This document shows positions 7,648 to 16,030 of a DNA stretch of 47,360 bases, piece by piece. Position 1 is the first letter of the stretch. Each line of letters begins with the position of its first letter. The translations under genes were made by a program, and so were the position numbers. Location of the stretch: the NCBI RefSeq assembly GCF_014282275.1, contig NZ_VFIA01000039.1, positions 1-47,360 on the forward strand, read 5' to 3'. Source of the stretch: Spirosoma utsteinense (GTDB taxonomy: Bacteria; Bacteroidota; Bacteroidia; Cytophagales; Spirosomataceae). The notes beneath the pieces are model-generated. The model saw nothing but the letters and a program-made list of their open reading frames with translations, ran no database searches and was not told the origin of the DNA.

Positions 7648-7854
7648 ATGAATCTAGAAGAGGTGATTTATAAAGTAAACCGGTCCACCTTGTCGCACGA
7701 TCAACAGCAAAGCTTTACGAGCTGGCTACAGGAGCGGCCTCATATGCAGACCAGTATCAGGCAGGCGCTCGACAAGGGCCGATCCATCAAAGCCCTGCTC
7801 GTTGGCCGATCGATTCCCGGTCGAGTCGACTACATCCTCCAGATTGAGCCTTAA
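7648..7854 (+). CDS. Small hypothetical protein, 68 aa
   Basis: ATG 7648 opens a 68-residue frame beginning MNLEEVIYKVNRSTLSHDQQQSF and ending VDYILQIEP. It is hydrophilic, probably helical, with no signal peptide or membrane segment. The composition is that of a real cytoplasmic protein and its codon use resembles the neighbours'. I do not recognise the family. It stands alone between a divergent region and a convergent gene. Confidence 0.5.
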   Translation: MNLEEVIYKVNRSTLSHDQQQSFTSWLQERPHMQTSIRQALDKGRSIKALLVGRSIPGRVDYILQIEP

Positions 7855-7882
7855 CCAACGATGTGTTTCCTGAACACGTTGG
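7855..7882. terminator. Hairpin between convergent genes
   Basis: CCAACG-(AT)-GTGTT pairs with AACACGTTGG around TCCTG, with a two-base bulge. It directly follows the stop of the 68-aa gene and precedes the 3' end of the convergent DUF1801 gene, so it can end transcription from both sides. Confidence 0.4.
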
Positions 7883-7905
7883 CACACGGAAAGCGTTTTA
7901 CGACC

Positions 7906-8289
7906 CTATGAAGCGTTTACCTTGTTTTTCGTTGCCGATCGCTGGCGATTCTCCTCAACTCTGAACAGGACGAGTTTACGGATCAGGTCCAACGGCAGCG
8001 GTTTGTCAAGGGCAAAGCGGATTGACCCTTTCCCTGTTTTATACGGCGTTAGTTCTTCCGCGAAGGACTTGATACTCGTTGGTAACGAGTAAAAGCCGAT
8101 ATGCTGCCTGAAGGCCGCATAATGCACCAGGTTACCTTCCCAAACCAACGTTGGGATGGCATATTTAATGGTTTCTTCAGCCGCCGGAACCAGATCCCGC
8201 AGAAATTGACGCAGCTCTTTCAGTTTGTCCTGAGCGGGAACAGGGAAGCTGTCGATGTAGGAGTCGATGTCGGTAAAGTGGGTGTCCAT
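7906..8289 (-). CDS. DUF1801 / YdhG-like protein
   Basis: A 127-residue cytoplasmic protein of the YdhG-like DUF1801 family, a small fold related to frataxin-like iron chaperones, whose role is poorly defined. Family features seen are the N-terminal IDSYIDSFP helix, AEETIKYAIPTLVWEGNLVHYAAFRQHIGFY (the conserved I-x-Y-x-x-P-x-(F/L) core) and GSIRFALDKPLP near the C-terminus. Length is normal. It starts at ATG 8289 and stands alone, separated by about 110 bases from the glycosyltransferase gene upstream. No operon partner suggests its substrate. Confidence 0.8.
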   Translation of the reverse strand: MDTHFTDIDSYIDSFPVPAQDKLKELRQFLRDLVPAAEETIKYAIPTLVWEGNLVHYAAFRQHIGFYSLPTSIKSFAEELTPYKTGKGSIRFALDKPLPLDLIRKLVLFRVEENRQRSATKNKVNAS

Positions 8290-8401
8290 ACGGGGTTGAC
8301 GTTAGGCCTGTTAACACGATAGCTACGGCCTGACCAGGCGATTTACGACAAACATACTCATCCAATACAGCCTGTACCAAACGCCGGCAGTGACAGCTTT
8401 C

Positions 8402-9592
8402 TCAACCCGGCTCCGACGTTTCGGCATGGGGCGTATGCAGAAATTTTTTGCCGGCCTGCTTAAACTTGAGCAGTGATTTGAACATGCCGAAAATGAGCGA
8501 GGGCAGGACAAGAAAATCCCGTGCCGATAGCTTTTGCCACAACGCCGACGGGATCGACAGCAACAAGCTGCCCAGCAACAGGGTCAGCAACCCACCGGTA
8601 TACACTATCCAGGCGGGATTACCGATCAACAACGTCAGCAGGAACAGCACGCCCAGAATAGCCAGCAAAATCATGCGGGGAAAAAGCAGCGCCTTGACCA
8701 GCGCATTGAACGCATCCCAGTTACCTTTGCCCAGTTGCTGCATACCTGTCTTGAAGTACGCCTTGACAAAATACAATTGAGCGGCTACCCAGCGGGTACG
8801 CTGTTTGTGAAAGACAGCTACATTCTGAACTTTTTCATCGTAAATAATGGCATCCTGGAGGTACCCGATCCGAATACCTTCCAGCGCCAGCAGCATCTCA
8901 AGTTCCTTGTCGTAACCGCCTACCGTCTGAATCCGGCTTAGTGCCTGTTTCAGCAACGCCGGCTCGAACGCCATGCCCGACCCGATCAGGCTTGCCGATA
9001 CGCCCAGGGCCCGCTGCCCCGCCCGAAAGAGGTTGTTGTTGACCTCTTCATTCATGGCGTCGAAAACGGCAACGCTGGTATTGGTATTCTTGGCCGTCCG
9101 ATGCCCCTGAACAGCCCGCCAGCCCTGCCCAAACGCCCGGTTGATGCGCGTTAAGAAATCAGGAGCCATATGATTGTCAGCATCGGAGATCAATACGATG
9201 TCGTACCGGTTTTCGGGGAGCTGGTTCAGGGCGAAGGCGATGGACTTTTGAACGGTAGACTGTTCGAACTGGACCGGAACAACCTGAATAGGGTATTGAG
9301 CCAGTTTTTCCAGCGTGGCCGGTAAAAACGAATCGGCAATGACGATCAGATCATAGCGATCAGCGGGATAATCCTGCTGTAAGTTCACGATGACCGATCC
9401 GATAATGACTGCGTCCTCGCGGTAAGCAGGAATCAATACAGCAATTCGCCGGACTCGATCGACAGCCAGCGAATCAGGCTTATCGTCGGCGTTCCCCAAA
9501 CGACCCGCTACGGCCGACACGAATAAATAGAGGGCATTGAAGGTCAGATAACCAACTAACACCAGGCCAATAAAGAGTAGTAAAGGAAACAT
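8402..9592 (-). CDS. Membrane GT2 glycosyltransferase with processive-type QxxRW motif
   Basis: A 396-residue inner-membrane glycosyltransferase. One or two N-terminal membrane segments (about 2-28) precede a family 2 catalytic domain: IAVLIPAYRED (50-60), the DAD metal/nucleotide motif (137-139), GSGMAFE (204-210) and QRTRW (264-268). Three or so C-terminal membrane helices follow (about 300-380). The D,D,D(35)QxxRW arrangement is that of synthases such as chitin, hyaluronan and poly-GlcNAc synthase that add many sugars and often move the chain across the membrane. The product cannot be told from sequence. It faces away from the secreted glycosidase gene at 9748 with a shared 155-base AT-rich promoter region, a typical synthase/hydrolase pairing. 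Confidence 0.85.
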   Translation of the reverse strand: MFPLLLFIGLVLVGYLTFNALYLFVSAVAGRLGNADDKPDSLAVDRVRRIAVLIPAYREDAVIIGSVIVNLQQDYPADRYDLIVIADSFLPATLEKLAQYPIQVVPVQFEQSTVQKSIAFALNQLPENRYDIVLISDADNHMAPDFLTRINRAFGQGWRAVQGHRTAKNTNTSVAVFDAMNEEVNNNLFRAGQRALGVSASLIGSGMAFEPALLKQALSRIQTVGGYDKELEMLLALEGIRIGYLQDAIIYDEKVQNVAVFHKQRTRWVAAQLYFVKAYFKTGMQQLGKGNWDAFNALVKALLFPRMILLAILGVLFLLTLLIGNPAWIVYTGGLLTLLLGSLLLSIPSALWQKLSARDFLVLPSLIFGMFKSLLKFKQAGKKFLHTPHAETSEPG

Positions 9593-9747
9593 TTATCCAA
9601 TATAGGTTTCAACAAACTGACTTTAATTAACCAAATAAACGACTTAAATTAATATTACATGAAATTAATTACCTAATACGTTACTTTATTTCTTAAAACA
9701 AACAAAAAGGTTAATTTTTGCCTTATGATAATCCAACCATTCAATCC
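9593..9747. promoter_or_regulatory. AT-rich divergent promoter region
   Basis: 155 bases separate the start codons of the divergent GT2 synthase and glycosidase genes. The sequence is very AT-rich (9620-9715), in sharp contrast with the flanking genes, as expected for back-to-back promoters. No exact TAnnTTTG box is seen in either direction. Confidence 0.4.
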
Positions 9748-12700
9748 ATGAAAAAAAATTTACCGACTATTCTTTTAGGTTCTGTACTGGTTGCCGGTGT
9801 ATTACTGTCTGGCAGAAGTGCTTCAGCACCCGATGGATCGTCCTGGCCCTTCGCCCGCCCGACAAATATAGCGCTTCCTGGTCGGGTTGAAGCGGAAGCC
9901 TACTCCGCCATGCAGGGCATACAGTCCGAAACAACAAATGATGCCGGGGGTGGCCAGAATATAGGCAGCATCGACGCAGGTGACTGGCTGGATTACGCGA
10001 TCAGTGTGCCGCGTACCGGCGTTTACTCATTCCGCTTCCGGGTCGCCAATGGCTACGGCGACGGCTCGCGATTACAGCTGCGGCTGGCAGATGGTACCAT
10101 CCTGTGCACCGTCGATGTACCCCGTACGGGCGGCACCCAAAACTGGGAAACGTTCGGTACAACGGCCCGCCTGAACGCAGGCAATCAAACCCTGCGGATT
10201 TATGTCGTGAAAGGCGACTGGAACCTGAACTGGTTCGAAGCGACCGAAAGCCGCCCGCTGCCGGCCAAGCTGGAAGCCGAAAGTTTCGATACGGCAACTG
10301 ACGTTCGACCTGAACAGACCGAAGATGCCGGCGGTGGAGCCAACCTGAGTTATATCGACGACGGCGACTGGATGGATTACAACGTATCGACCCCGGCGGC
10401 TGGCACCTACACGTTCAAACTTCGCGTGGCTAATAGCTGGGGAAATGGCCGGATCGATATCCGGAACCAGTCGGGGGCGGTGCTGAGCAGTGTCGACGTT
10501 CCCCGTACGGGTGGCTGGCAAAGCTGGTCTACCCTTACCACCACCGCTACGCTACCAGCCGGGAGCCAGATCATCCGTATCTTTTCGGTACGGGGTGCCT
10601 GGAATTTCAACTGGATGGACATAACCCAGGGAGGTACCGTGCTGTCACCAGCGGTGATCAACTTTGCCGCATTACCCGATAAAACCACCGACGACGGTGA
10701 TTTCGCCCTGGTTGCTACCAGCATCAATACACAAACACCCATTACGTTTACATCGTCGAACCCATCGGTCATTGCCGTTTCCAACGCGTCGGGAACCTGG
10801 CGGGCGTCGGTGGCAGGTGCTGGCACCGCTACCCTCACGGCTTCTCAGGGGGCTTCGAGTTCCTTCCTAGCAGCGGAGAATGTAAACCGGACACAAGTCG
10901 TTCAGTCGTCATCAGCACTGTCGGCCGGTAGAAAAATCCCGATCGATCCTAAGCGCTGGTATCAGCTCACGAACGTGAGCAACGGGCTGGAAGGGCTGTT
11001 CGATGGCGTCACCAACACCAACGTCGAAACTGGCTGGGGTAAGGTCTTATCCCAGTACGATGCGTATTACCCGCTGCTGCCTGGCGAGACGATTACGCTG
11101 GAGAACGTAAAGTTTTACGACTTTACGGGCACCTGTACGGACAACCCGATGACCTTGTCCATCATCACCGACCAGTGGCAGCGGATTCCCGTTGCCACCT
11201 TTACCGGCGAGCAGTATGGCTCGTGGGTAGGCCCCTACCCCAGCCGCCAGACCACCGGAAACGCCCAGTTCAAGCTCGATCAGCCGATCAGCAACGCCCG
11301 CTATCTGGTAATCAATACCTACGGTGCTTTTCCTACCGAGATCGAACTGTACGGGTCCTATACCCCCTCAACGCAGGCGGTCACGCCCGCCCCGCCCAAA
11401 GCGGTCAAGCTTAAGGATATGCTGGGGGTAAATGCCTACGAGTGGAACTTCGAAGACGGTGACTCGCCCTGGAAGATCAACGAGACCAAGATGAACGTCA
11501 TCAAAAGCTTTTCCGGGATCCGGCATTATATGGACTGGCATAAGCTCGAATCGACCGAAGGCAACTATTCCTTCAACCCTACCCTGAGCGGGGGCTGGAA
11601 CTATGACGCCATCTACGAACGCTGCAAAGCTGAAGGCATTGAGGTGCTGGCTTGCCTGAAAACACTGCCCGAGTGGATGGTCGATACCTACCCGTCCGAT
11701 CAGCGGGACGGCGAAAATAACCCGCTGCGCTATGGAAAAGACGTTTCCGACCCACTCTCCTACCGAGAACAGGCCAAAATGGGCTTTCAATACATGGCCC
11801 GGTATGGTAGCAATCCGAATGTGAACCCGGCGCTGCTGAGCGTAAACTCAACCCCCCGCTGGCCCGGCGACACCCCGAACTCGATCAAAATAGGGATGGG
11901 ACTCATCAAGTACATCGAGTGTGAGAACGAACGGGACAAATGGTGGAAAGGCCGAAAAGCCTATCAGACAGCCCGCGAATACGCAGCCAATCTGTCGGCG
12001 TTTTACGATGGCCATAAAAACAGCATGGGTCCCGGCATCGGGGTCAAAAATGCGGACCCGTCGGTGAAAGTAGTAATTGGGGGACTGGCCTCGGCATCGA
12101 GCGGTTCCGACTATATAAAAGGGATGATCGACTGGTGCAAACAATACCGGGGCTACAACGCCAACGGAACCGTCAATCTGTGCTGGGATGTGATCAACTA
12201 CCACATGTATTCCGATAACACGTCGTCATCCCAGAGCGGTACGTCCACCCGGGGCGCAGCTCCGGAGGTAACCCCTATCCACCGCATTGCCGAGGATTTC
12301 CGCAAGACCGCCCACCTCCAATCCTATGATATGCCGGTCTGGATTACCGAAGCAGGCTATGACGTCAACCAGGGCAGTCCCCTGCGGGCTATTCCCATTG
12401 GCAGCAAGTCGGCTCTGGAAACACAGGGCGACTGGATCCTGCGAACGGCCCTGCTTTATGCCCGGCAGGGTATCGAGAAAGTGTTCTTTTACCAGCTCTA
12501 CGACGATAACTCGACGGGTGGCATGTTTGGCACGTCGGGGCTAGCCAACGGCGCCAATACCACCCGCCGGCCAGCCGCCGATTACTTATACCAGACGAAC
12601 AAACTTTTTGGCGAATACACGTACCGGGAAACCCTTAACCGCGACCCATTTGTGGACCGGTATGAACGGAATGGCGTATCAGCCTATATGTTGGTCGTTC

Positions 12701-13185
12701 CCGATGAAGTAGGCCGAACAACGGCCTACACCCTGGACCTGGGAACGGCCACACAGGCCCGTATATACCGCCCAAAAGTTGGCAGCTCCGATATGACGAT
12801 GGAAGTAGTCAGCACGATCCAGGGCAAGCTGGTTGTGCCCGTAACCGAGACGCCCCTGTTCGTTATGGCTGGTGGAGCGCCTAACGCCCGAAAGGAAGCG
12901 ATGGCGCTGACAGACGTGAAAAGCCTGGAGGAAGTTGTGCAGGTATACCCCAATCCAACAACCGATTTTGTGACCGTTCAGTCGGAGCGGGCTTCAAAAT
13001 CGTCGCTGAAGGTGAGTGTCTTCAACGCTGGCCTTAGCCAGCTGCACCTACAGGTGAAAATTCCCAGAACGGGCGACCAGTTTTCGGGCAAAGTCGATCT
13101 GTCGTCACTACCTGTTGGCACTTACCTGCTGGAAATAAGACAGGGTGATGAGCGAGTGGTACGAAAAGTATTAAAAATGAATTGA
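9748..13185 (+). CDS. Secreted multidomain glycoside hydrolase with two CBM6 domains and a T9SS tail
   Basis: ATG 9748 is chosen because it opens directly on a signal peptide (MKKNLPTILLGSVLVAGVLLS); a TTG ten codons upstream is unlikely. The 1145-residue protein has two CBM6-type carbohydrate-binding modules (about 45-165 and 173-293, each with DAGGG, a GDW-(L/M)-DY block and N-x-NW near the end) and an Ig-like segment (about 300-385). A discoidin-like beta domain (about 400-537) and a clan GH-A-like TIM barrel (about 555-1000) follow. The likely acid/base is Glu728 in IECENE and the likely nucleophile Glu868 in VWITEAGYD. The last 80 residues are a type-A T9SS sorting domain (VYPNPTTDFV ... 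PVGTYLLEIR). I cannot name the GH family. Its place at the head of the EPS region suggests it trims or remodels the exopolysaccharide; a nutritional role is the alternative. Confidence 0.85.
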   Translation: MKKNLPTILLGSVLVAGVLLSGRSASAPDGSSWPFARPTNIALPGRVEAEAYSAMQGIQSETTNDAGGGQNIGSIDAGDWLDYAISVPRTGVYSFRFRVANGYGDGSRLQLRLADGTILCTVDVPRTGGTQNWETFGTTARLNAGNQTLRIYVVKGDWNLNWFEATESRPLPAKLEAESFDTATDVRPEQTEDAGGGANLSYIDDGDWMDYNVSTPAAGTYTFKLRVANSWGNGRIDIRNQSGAVLSSVDVPRTGGWQSWSTLTTTATLPAGSQIIRIFSVRGAWNFNWMDITQGGTVLSPAVINFAALPDKTTDDGDFALVATSINTQTPITFTSSNPSVIAVSNASGTWRASVAGAGTATLTASQGASSSFLAAENVNRTQVVQSSSALSAGRKIPIDPKRWYQLTNVSNGLEGLFDGVTNTNVETGWGKVLSQYDAYYPLLPGETITLENVKFYDFTGTCTDNPMTLSIITDQWQRIPVATFTGEQYGSWVGPYPSRQTTGNAQFKLDQPISNARYLVINTYGAFPTEIELYGSYTPSTQAVTPAPPKAVKLKDMLGVNAYEWNFEDGDSPWKINETKMNVIKSFSGIRHYMDWHKLESTEGNYSFNPTLSGGWNYDAIYERCKAEGIEVLACLKTLPEWMVDTYPSDQRDGENNPLRYGKDVSDPLSYREQAKMGFQYMARYGSNPNVNPALLSVNSTPRWPGDTPNSIKIGMGLIKYIECENERDKWWKGRKAYQTAREYAANLSAFYDGHKNSMGPGIGVKNADPSVKVVIGGLASASSGSDYIKGMIDWCKQYRGYNANGTVNLCWDVINYHMYSDNTSSSQSGTSTRGAAPEVTPIHRIAEDFRKTAHLQSYDMPVWITEAGYDVNQGSPLRAIPIGSKSALETQGDWILRTALLYARQGIEKVFFYQLYDDNSTGGMFGTSGLANGANTTRRPAADYLYQTNKLFGEYTYRETLNRDPFVDRYERNGVSAYMLVVPDEVGRTTAYTLDLGTATQARIYRPKVGSSDMTMEVVSTIQGKLVVPVTETPLFVMAGGAPNARKEAMALTDVKSLEEVVQVYPNPTTDFVTVQSERASKSSLKVSVFNAGLSQLHLQVKIPRTGDQFSGKVDLSSLPVGTYLLEIRQGDERVVRKVLKMN

Positions 13186-13277
13186 TCCGGTAACAGTATC
13201 GACACAGACAGCACTGGAGGGTGGGGAGCTTTTAGAAAGTTTCTTGCCCTCCGGTTCTGTTTAGGGGCCAGGTGAAC

Positions 13278-13320
13278 GGCAGTTACTATTGGCGGCTAAT
13301 ACCACTGAATAGTAACTGCC
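13278..13320 (+). terminator. 13-bp stem hairpin after the glycoside hydrolase gene
   Basis: GGCAGTTACTATT (13278-13290) is the exact reverse complement of 13308-13320, with a 17-base loop. It lies about 90 bases after the hydrolase stop and about 150 before the response regulator, so it probably separates the two transcription units. A clear T-run does not follow. Confidence 0.5.
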
Positions 13321-13467
13321 TTGGTTTATAGTATCCTTTTTCAATTAAAAGGGATATTTTATTTACGCTAATCAAAATTCATAAACATTTAATTATCTTT
13401 ACAAGCAACAGTACCCCACATAATCATCGCAAATCAAACGTTCCTCGTACAATAACAGCTGTTTCGT

Positions 13468-13881
13468 ATGCAACCACTTTACCATGTATTGATTGCCGAA
13501 GACGATCCTTTCATCCGCAAGGTTTTGCGGCAGACGTTAAAGGATGAGTTCACGGTTATCACCAAAGAGAACGGAATTGAAGCCGTAAGCTGGCTGGAGG
13601 AGGGCAACCCTGTCGACATCATTTTATCTGACATTCAGATGCCGCATATGGATGGGAAAGACCTGCTACGGACACTCCGCGCCAGTCCGACTTTTCAGAA
13701 TTTGCCTATTATCATTCTGTCGACTTTTGCGGACAGCGCCACGCGTATTTCCTGCCTGAAACTGGGTGCTGATGATTACATCGTCAAACCCTTCAACCCC
13801 ATTGAAGTCAAGACAAAGATTTCAACCGTACTACGCCGACTCGAAGCCACTAACCCACGGCTGCCTTTAAGCCATTCCTAA
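13468..13881 (+). CDS. Stand-alone receiver-domain response regulator at the head of the EPS operon
   Basis: A 137-residue receiver with no output domain. All phosphorylation residues are present: Asp12/Asp13 in AEDDPF, acceptor Asp55 in ILSDIQMP, Ser/Thr at 85-86 and Lys107 in IVKPF. The first EPS gene follows 29 bases later, so the two are almost certainly co-transcribed. A near-promoter box TATCTTTA (13394-13401) lies 67 bases upstream of the start. Since the next protein carries a receiver-like domain that has lost these residues, this regulator is a candidate for the active partner that signals to EPS initiation; that link is inference. No histidine kinase is encoded nearby. Confidence 0.88.
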   Translation: MQPLYHVLIAEDDPFIRKVLRQTLKDEFTVITKENGIEAVSWLEEGNPVDIILSDIQMPHMDGKDLLRTLRASPTFQNLPIIILSTFADSATRISCLKLGADDYIVKPFNPIEVKTKISTVLRRLEATNPRLPLSHS

Positions 13882-13910
13882 TTATTAACGAGCTATAACC
13901 TGTGGCAATC

Positions 13911-15080
13911 ATGCAGGCCGTGAAAGAAGTTGCTCAACCGTTTCGAGTGCTCTACGTTGAAAGCAACAACCAGTTGGTTGAGTCATTCCAGCAAGCATTC
14001 AGTGCTCAAATCGAGGTAACCAGCGTTCCCGACGGGCAGGCTGCTCTGGCCTATTTAAAAGAAAACAGGTTCGTCGATCTTGTTCTCTACAATGAAGACC
14101 TGGGCAGCAGTGTTTTTCTGAATGGATTGGCCCTTTCACGCCATCTGCCGCATGTACCGGTCGTGCTGCTAACCGATCGCCCTGGCATCGACCTGAAAGC
14201 CGACCCGTTCCATGGGCATTTGATCGATGCTTTTCCGCATAATTACGCTGAAGACGCCCTGCGTATCCGGCTCAGTTACCTGATCCAGAAAAAGGAGTAC
14301 AGTCAGGACGGTCATGTAGTGCATAAGTCAGACTCGATGCGTATTCCGGTGGGAAAACGGGCGTTCGACATTGGCCTCTCGCTGCTGATACTGCTGATGA
14401 TTTCGCCGATTCTGCTGGTGGTAGCGATCCTGATCAAGTTCGACTCCAAAGGCCCGATTTTCTATAGCTCCAAACGGGTTGGAACCGGCTTCAAAATCTT
14501 CGACATGTACAAATTCAGAACCATGAAAACCGGTTCTGATCAGCTGCTGGCCAGTATGGCGTCACAGAATCTGTACAACACAGCCAGCGAAGAGAAACCG
14601 GCCGATACACGATGCGAGACCTGCCAGCTGGCCAATACAACCTGCCAGCGGCCCCTTTACATGGACCAGCAGGAAATTTGCGAGGTCCTTTACCAGCGGG
14701 AGCAGAATGCGAAAGCCATGTTCTCGAAGTTCAAAGAGGATCCACGGGTAACGCGGCTGGGCAAGGTACTCCGCAATACCAGCATCGATGAGCTGCCCCA
14801 GCTGTTCAACATCCTGCGGGGCGACATGTCGTTTGTGGGTAACCGCCCGCTTCCCGTTTACGAAGCTGAAAAGCTCACCACCACCGGCTATGCCCGCCGG
14901 TTTGCGGCCCCCGCTGGCCTGACCGGCTTATGGCAGGTTACCAAGCGGGGCAAAGCCAGCGTATCCGATCAGGAACGTATCCAGCTCGACGTGCTGTATG
15001 CTAAAAATTTCTCGCTTCGCACCGACTTACTGATTCTTCTGAAAACGCTTAAAGCAGTATGGCAGAAGGAAAACGTATAG
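13911..15080 (+). CDS. Initiating sugar-phosphate transferase fused to a degenerate receiver domain
   Basis: Two in-frame starts are possible: GTG 13902 and ATG 13911 (used here, 389 residues). Numbering below counts from the GTG. Residues 14-130 look like a receiver domain (FRVLYVESN, DLVLYNEDLG) in which the phospho-acceptor is Asn64, the acidic pair is Glu20/Ser21 and the lysine is missing, so it cannot be phosphorylated normally. Residues 151-392 are a bacterial sugar transferase of the WbaP/EpsL-like class: KRAFDIGLSLLILL plus a membrane hairpin, FRTMKTGSD, RNTSIDELPQLFN, GDMSFVGNRP and GLTGLWQV. This enzyme moves a sugar-1-phosphate onto undecaprenyl phosphate and so starts each repeat unit. 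An insertion at 230-270 holds four cysteines (C238, C241, C248, C260). Its reading frame overlaps the next gene by 22 bases. Confidence 0.9.
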   Translation: MQAVKEVAQPFRVLYVESNNQLVESFQQAFSAQIEVTSVPDGQAALAYLKENRFVDLVLYNEDLGSSVFLNGLALSRHLPHVPVVLLTDRPGIDLKADPFHGHLIDAFPHNYAEDALRIRLSYLIQKKEYSQDGHVVHKSDSMRIPVGKRAFDIGLSLLILLMISPILLVVAILIKFDSKGPIFYSSKRVGTGFKIFDMYKFRTMKTGSDQLLASMASQNLYNTASEEKPADTRCETCQLANTTCQRPLYMDQQEICEVLYQREQNAKAMFSKFKEDPRVTRLGKVLRNTSIDELPQLFNILRGDMSFVGNRPLPVYEAEKLTTTGYARRFAAPAGLTGLWQVTKRGKASVSDQERIQLDVLYAKNFSLRTDLLILLKTLKAVWQKENV

Positions 15081-16009
15081 AGCCAACGCCCCTCATTTCG
15101 CTCATCACGGTCAATTACAACCAGGCCGCCGTAACCTGCGACCTGCTGGAGTCGACCCGGACGCTCACGTACCCCCGTTTTGAAATTATCGTTGTCGATA
15201 ACGGCTCGAAGGAAGACCCCACCGAACGGATCAGGCAGGGTAATTACCCCAACGTGACGGTCATCGTCAGCCCCGACAATCTGGGCTTTTCGGGCGGCAA
15301 CAACCTCGGCATCCGGCACGCACGGGGTGATTATTATTTCCTGCTCAATAACGACACCATCGTTACCCCCACCCTCCTGGAGCTTCTTCTGGAGCCTTTC
15401 CGGCAGTTCCCTGCCGTTGGGGTTACCTGCCCCAAAATCCGGTTTCACGATCAGCCGAACATCATTCAGTATGCGGGCTACCGGCCATTGAACGAGTATA
15501 CGGGGCAAACCTGGGCGGTTGGTCTTATGGAACCCGATGAAGGGCAGCATGACAAGTCGGGACCCACTTATTTTGCCCACGGTGCGGCCATGATGGTTAG
15601 CCGGGCCGTGCTGGAGAAGGCCGGTACACTCGATGAAAGCTTCTTTCTGTATTATGAAGAACTCGACTGGTCGGCCCGGATACGGCGGGCCGGTTTCCAG
15701 ATTTATTACCAGGCCGATGCGCTGATTTTTCACCGCGAGTCCATGAGTGTGGGCAAGGCCAACGCCATGAAAGTCTATTATCATACCCGCAACCGGCTCT
15801 GGTTCATGCGCCGGAACGTGGTGGGGTTTCCCCGGCTGATCTTTTACCTCTATTACTTCTGCCTGGCCCTTCCCAAAGCGCTCGTCCAGTATACGCTGCG
15901 CTGGCAACCGGACTACCTCAGGGCCATACTCAGGGCAATTGTATGGAACGTAACCCACACCCGTAACCAACCGGCATCAACTACCCCATCCGTTGCGATG
16001 GCTGCCTGA
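15059..16009 (+). CDS. GT2 glycosyltransferase, rhamnosyltransferase-like
   Basis: A 316-residue cytoplasmic or membrane-associated family 2 glycosyltransferase. The N-terminal half has the nucleotide-sugar fold: LISLITVNYNQ, IIVVDNGSKED, NLGFSGGNNLGIRHARGDY and the metal motif NNDTIV. The middle contains HGAAMMVSRAVLEKAG and the acceptor-side motif FFLYYEELDWSARIRRAG. The W-x-x-R pattern and overall length match the WcaA/RfbN type that adds rhamnose or another 6-deoxyhexose; the exact sugar is not readable. The start ATG 15059 lies 22 bases inside the sugar transferase gene, indicating coupled translation. It probably adds the second or third sugar of the repeat unit. Confidence 0.88.
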   Translation: MAEGKRIEPTPLISLITVNYNQAAVTCDLLESTRTLTYPRFEIIVVDNGSKEDPTERIRQGNYPNVTVIVSPDNLGFSGGNNLGIRHARGDYYFLLNNDTIVTPTLLELLLEPFRQFPAVGVTCPKIRFHDQPNIIQYAGYRPLNEYTGQTWAVGLMEPDEGQHDKSGPTYFAHGAAMMVSRAVLEKAGTLDESFFLYYEELDWSARIRRAGFQIYYQADALIFHRESMSVGKANAMKVYYHTRNRLWFMRRNVVGFPRLIFYLYYFCLALPKALVQYTLRWQPDYLRAILRAIVWNVTHTRNQPASTTPSVAMAA

Positions 16010-16030
16010 TACGACATCATTGACCAACGT

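Noticed and set aside
9718..9747. Upstream TTG start for the glycoside hydrolase
   Set aside because: It would place ten polar residues before an otherwise perfect signal peptide that begins at ATG 9748.
14969..15970. 333-codon open frame on the minus strand
   Set aside because: Mirrors the GT2 gene at 15059-16009, whose plus-strand product has all family motifs.
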